The notes under the pieces are model-generated. The model saw only the letters and a program-made list of their open reading frames with translations. It was not told the origin of the DNA and did no database searches. Positions 63,436 through 64,000 of a stretch of 64,000 nt of DNA are shown one piece after another. Position 1 is the stretch's first letter. Each line of letters starts with the position of its first letter. A program made the translations under genes and the position numbers. Source of the stretch: Bacteroidota bacterium (GTDB lineage Bacteria > Bacteroidota > Ignavibacteria > Ignavibacteriales > Ignavibacteriaceae); assembly GCA_022573715.1 (NCBI GenBank), contig JACZTL010000003.1:1-64000 (forward strand), in the 5' to 3' direction.

Positions 63436-64000
63436 TTATTGACCTACTGAATTATCTTTGTAAATACTTTCTATTTCTTTTTGATATTTTTCTTTTATCA
63501 CCTTTCTCTTAAGCTTTAACGTAGGCGTTATTTCCCCTGTTTCCACTGACCAGGGGTCTGAAACAAGTGCAATTTTTTTAACTTGCTGAATATGATCGAA
63601 TCGCTTGTTATACTTATTCACTTCCTTCATAATCCTGTTTTTAACTCTTTCGGACTTAATCATTTCGTAATTGGATTCGAAATGCAAACCTTTACCTTTG
63701 TACCATTTTTTTAAGAAACCAAACTCTGGCAATATTAAGGCACCTGCAAATTTTTCATTTTCACCTACAACCATTATGTATTCAATAAAAAAAGATTCCA
63801 TCATTTTGTTTTCAATCGGTTGAGGTATAATAAATTTTCCTCCGCTTGTTTTAAATATTTCTTTTAATCTCCCTGTAATTTTCAAGAAATCTCCATCAAC
63901 AAATTTGCCTGTATCACCTGTGTGGAACCACCCTTTTTCATCAATCGCTTTTTTTGTATCATCAGGTCTGTTATAATATTCTTTCATAATATTCGGACCT
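63436..64000 (-). CDS. Long-chain acyl-CoA ligase (AMP-forming), C-terminal part, cut by window edge
   Basis: The visible 188 or so residues are the C-terminal part of an AMP-binding enzyme. GPNIMKEYYNRPDDTKKAID and GWFHTGDTGKFVDGDFLKIT hold the hinge Asp. GRLKEIFKTSGGKFIIPQPI contains the lysine region used in catalysis. The last segment with GEITPTLKLKRKVIKEKY is typical of long-chain fatty-acid CoA ligases. It activates fatty acids for the operon downstream. The frame continues past the right edge. Confidence 0.9.
   Translation of the reverse strand, partial: GPNIMKEYYNRPDDTKKAIDEKGWFHTGDTGKFVDGDFLKITGRLKEIFKTSGGKFIIPQPIENKMMESFFIEYIMVVGENEKFAGALILPEFGFLKKWYKGKGLHFESNYEMIKSERVKNRIMKEVNKYNKRFDHIQQVKKIALVSDPWSVETGEITPTLKLKRKVIKEKYQKEIESIYKDNSVGQ

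Noticed and set aside
1-64000. CRISPR array or cas genes
   Set aside because: No regularly spaced direct repeats and no Cas-like proteins were seen.

Overview
The window looks like chromosome of a low-GC bacterium from the Bacteroidota/Chlorobiota side of the tree, most likely an Ignavibacteriota (Ignavibacteriales) member. The basis is a C-terminal type IX secretion sorting domain (NYPNPFNPTT type) on an M1 aminopeptidase, a tmRNA tag of Bacteroidota style (GEYNYALAA), a SdhC-A-B operon of the b558 type, DUF4837 and DUF6580 proteins, and many lipoproteins and outer-membrane proteins. CCA is not encoded at the 3' end of the tRNA or the tmRNA. This placement is inference from gene content; no marker phylogeny was run.

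Most of the window is ordinary core genome. From left to right it holds: the start of a type I restriction-modification HsdM gene, ssrA, and a ygfZ-pduO pair; a lipoprotein and an M20 dipeptidase; an lptF-lptG-glnE run; an eight-gene cluster greA-ribD-ribE-tilS-hpt-ftsH-dolichol-kinase-like-DUF4837; a trans-sulfuration enzyme, a secreted M1 peptidase, addB and a CYTH protein; an ECF sigma/anti-sigma pair; rpsU; secG, a tRNA with anticodon CAU, an M48 peptidase and obg; sdhCAB; and a cobalamin-riboswitch-controlled btuB-DUF6580 unit. The right end is a fatty acid beta-oxidation operon (acyl-CoA ligase, fadN, fadA, fadE) in the same N-A-E order as in Bacillus.

The unusual part is about 52.1-57.9 kb. 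Between a divergent SDR gene and the beta-oxidation operon lies an integron-like cassette array with no integrase in view. It has attC-like sites at 52114, 53148, 54686, 55263 and a truncated one at 55812. The boundary heptamers of consecutive sites are reverse complements of each other within each cassette. The cassettes carry same-strand, apparently promoterless genes: an HSL-family hydrolase, a PdxH-like oxidase plus a metallophosphatase, a hotdog thioesterase and a small membrane protein. The last site is cut by an internally deleted IS21 derivative that keeps both ends. An M23-like gene with an in-frame stop follows.

Gene decay is visible at several places: a methyltransferase with an internal deletion, a DUF2461 gene and the M23 gene each split by an in-frame TAA, a 4-bp repeat slippage in the metallophosphatase, a 1-nt shift in the membrane-protein cassette, and a shifted and truncated istA. 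No CRISPR array, rRNA operon, prophage or replication origin was seen.
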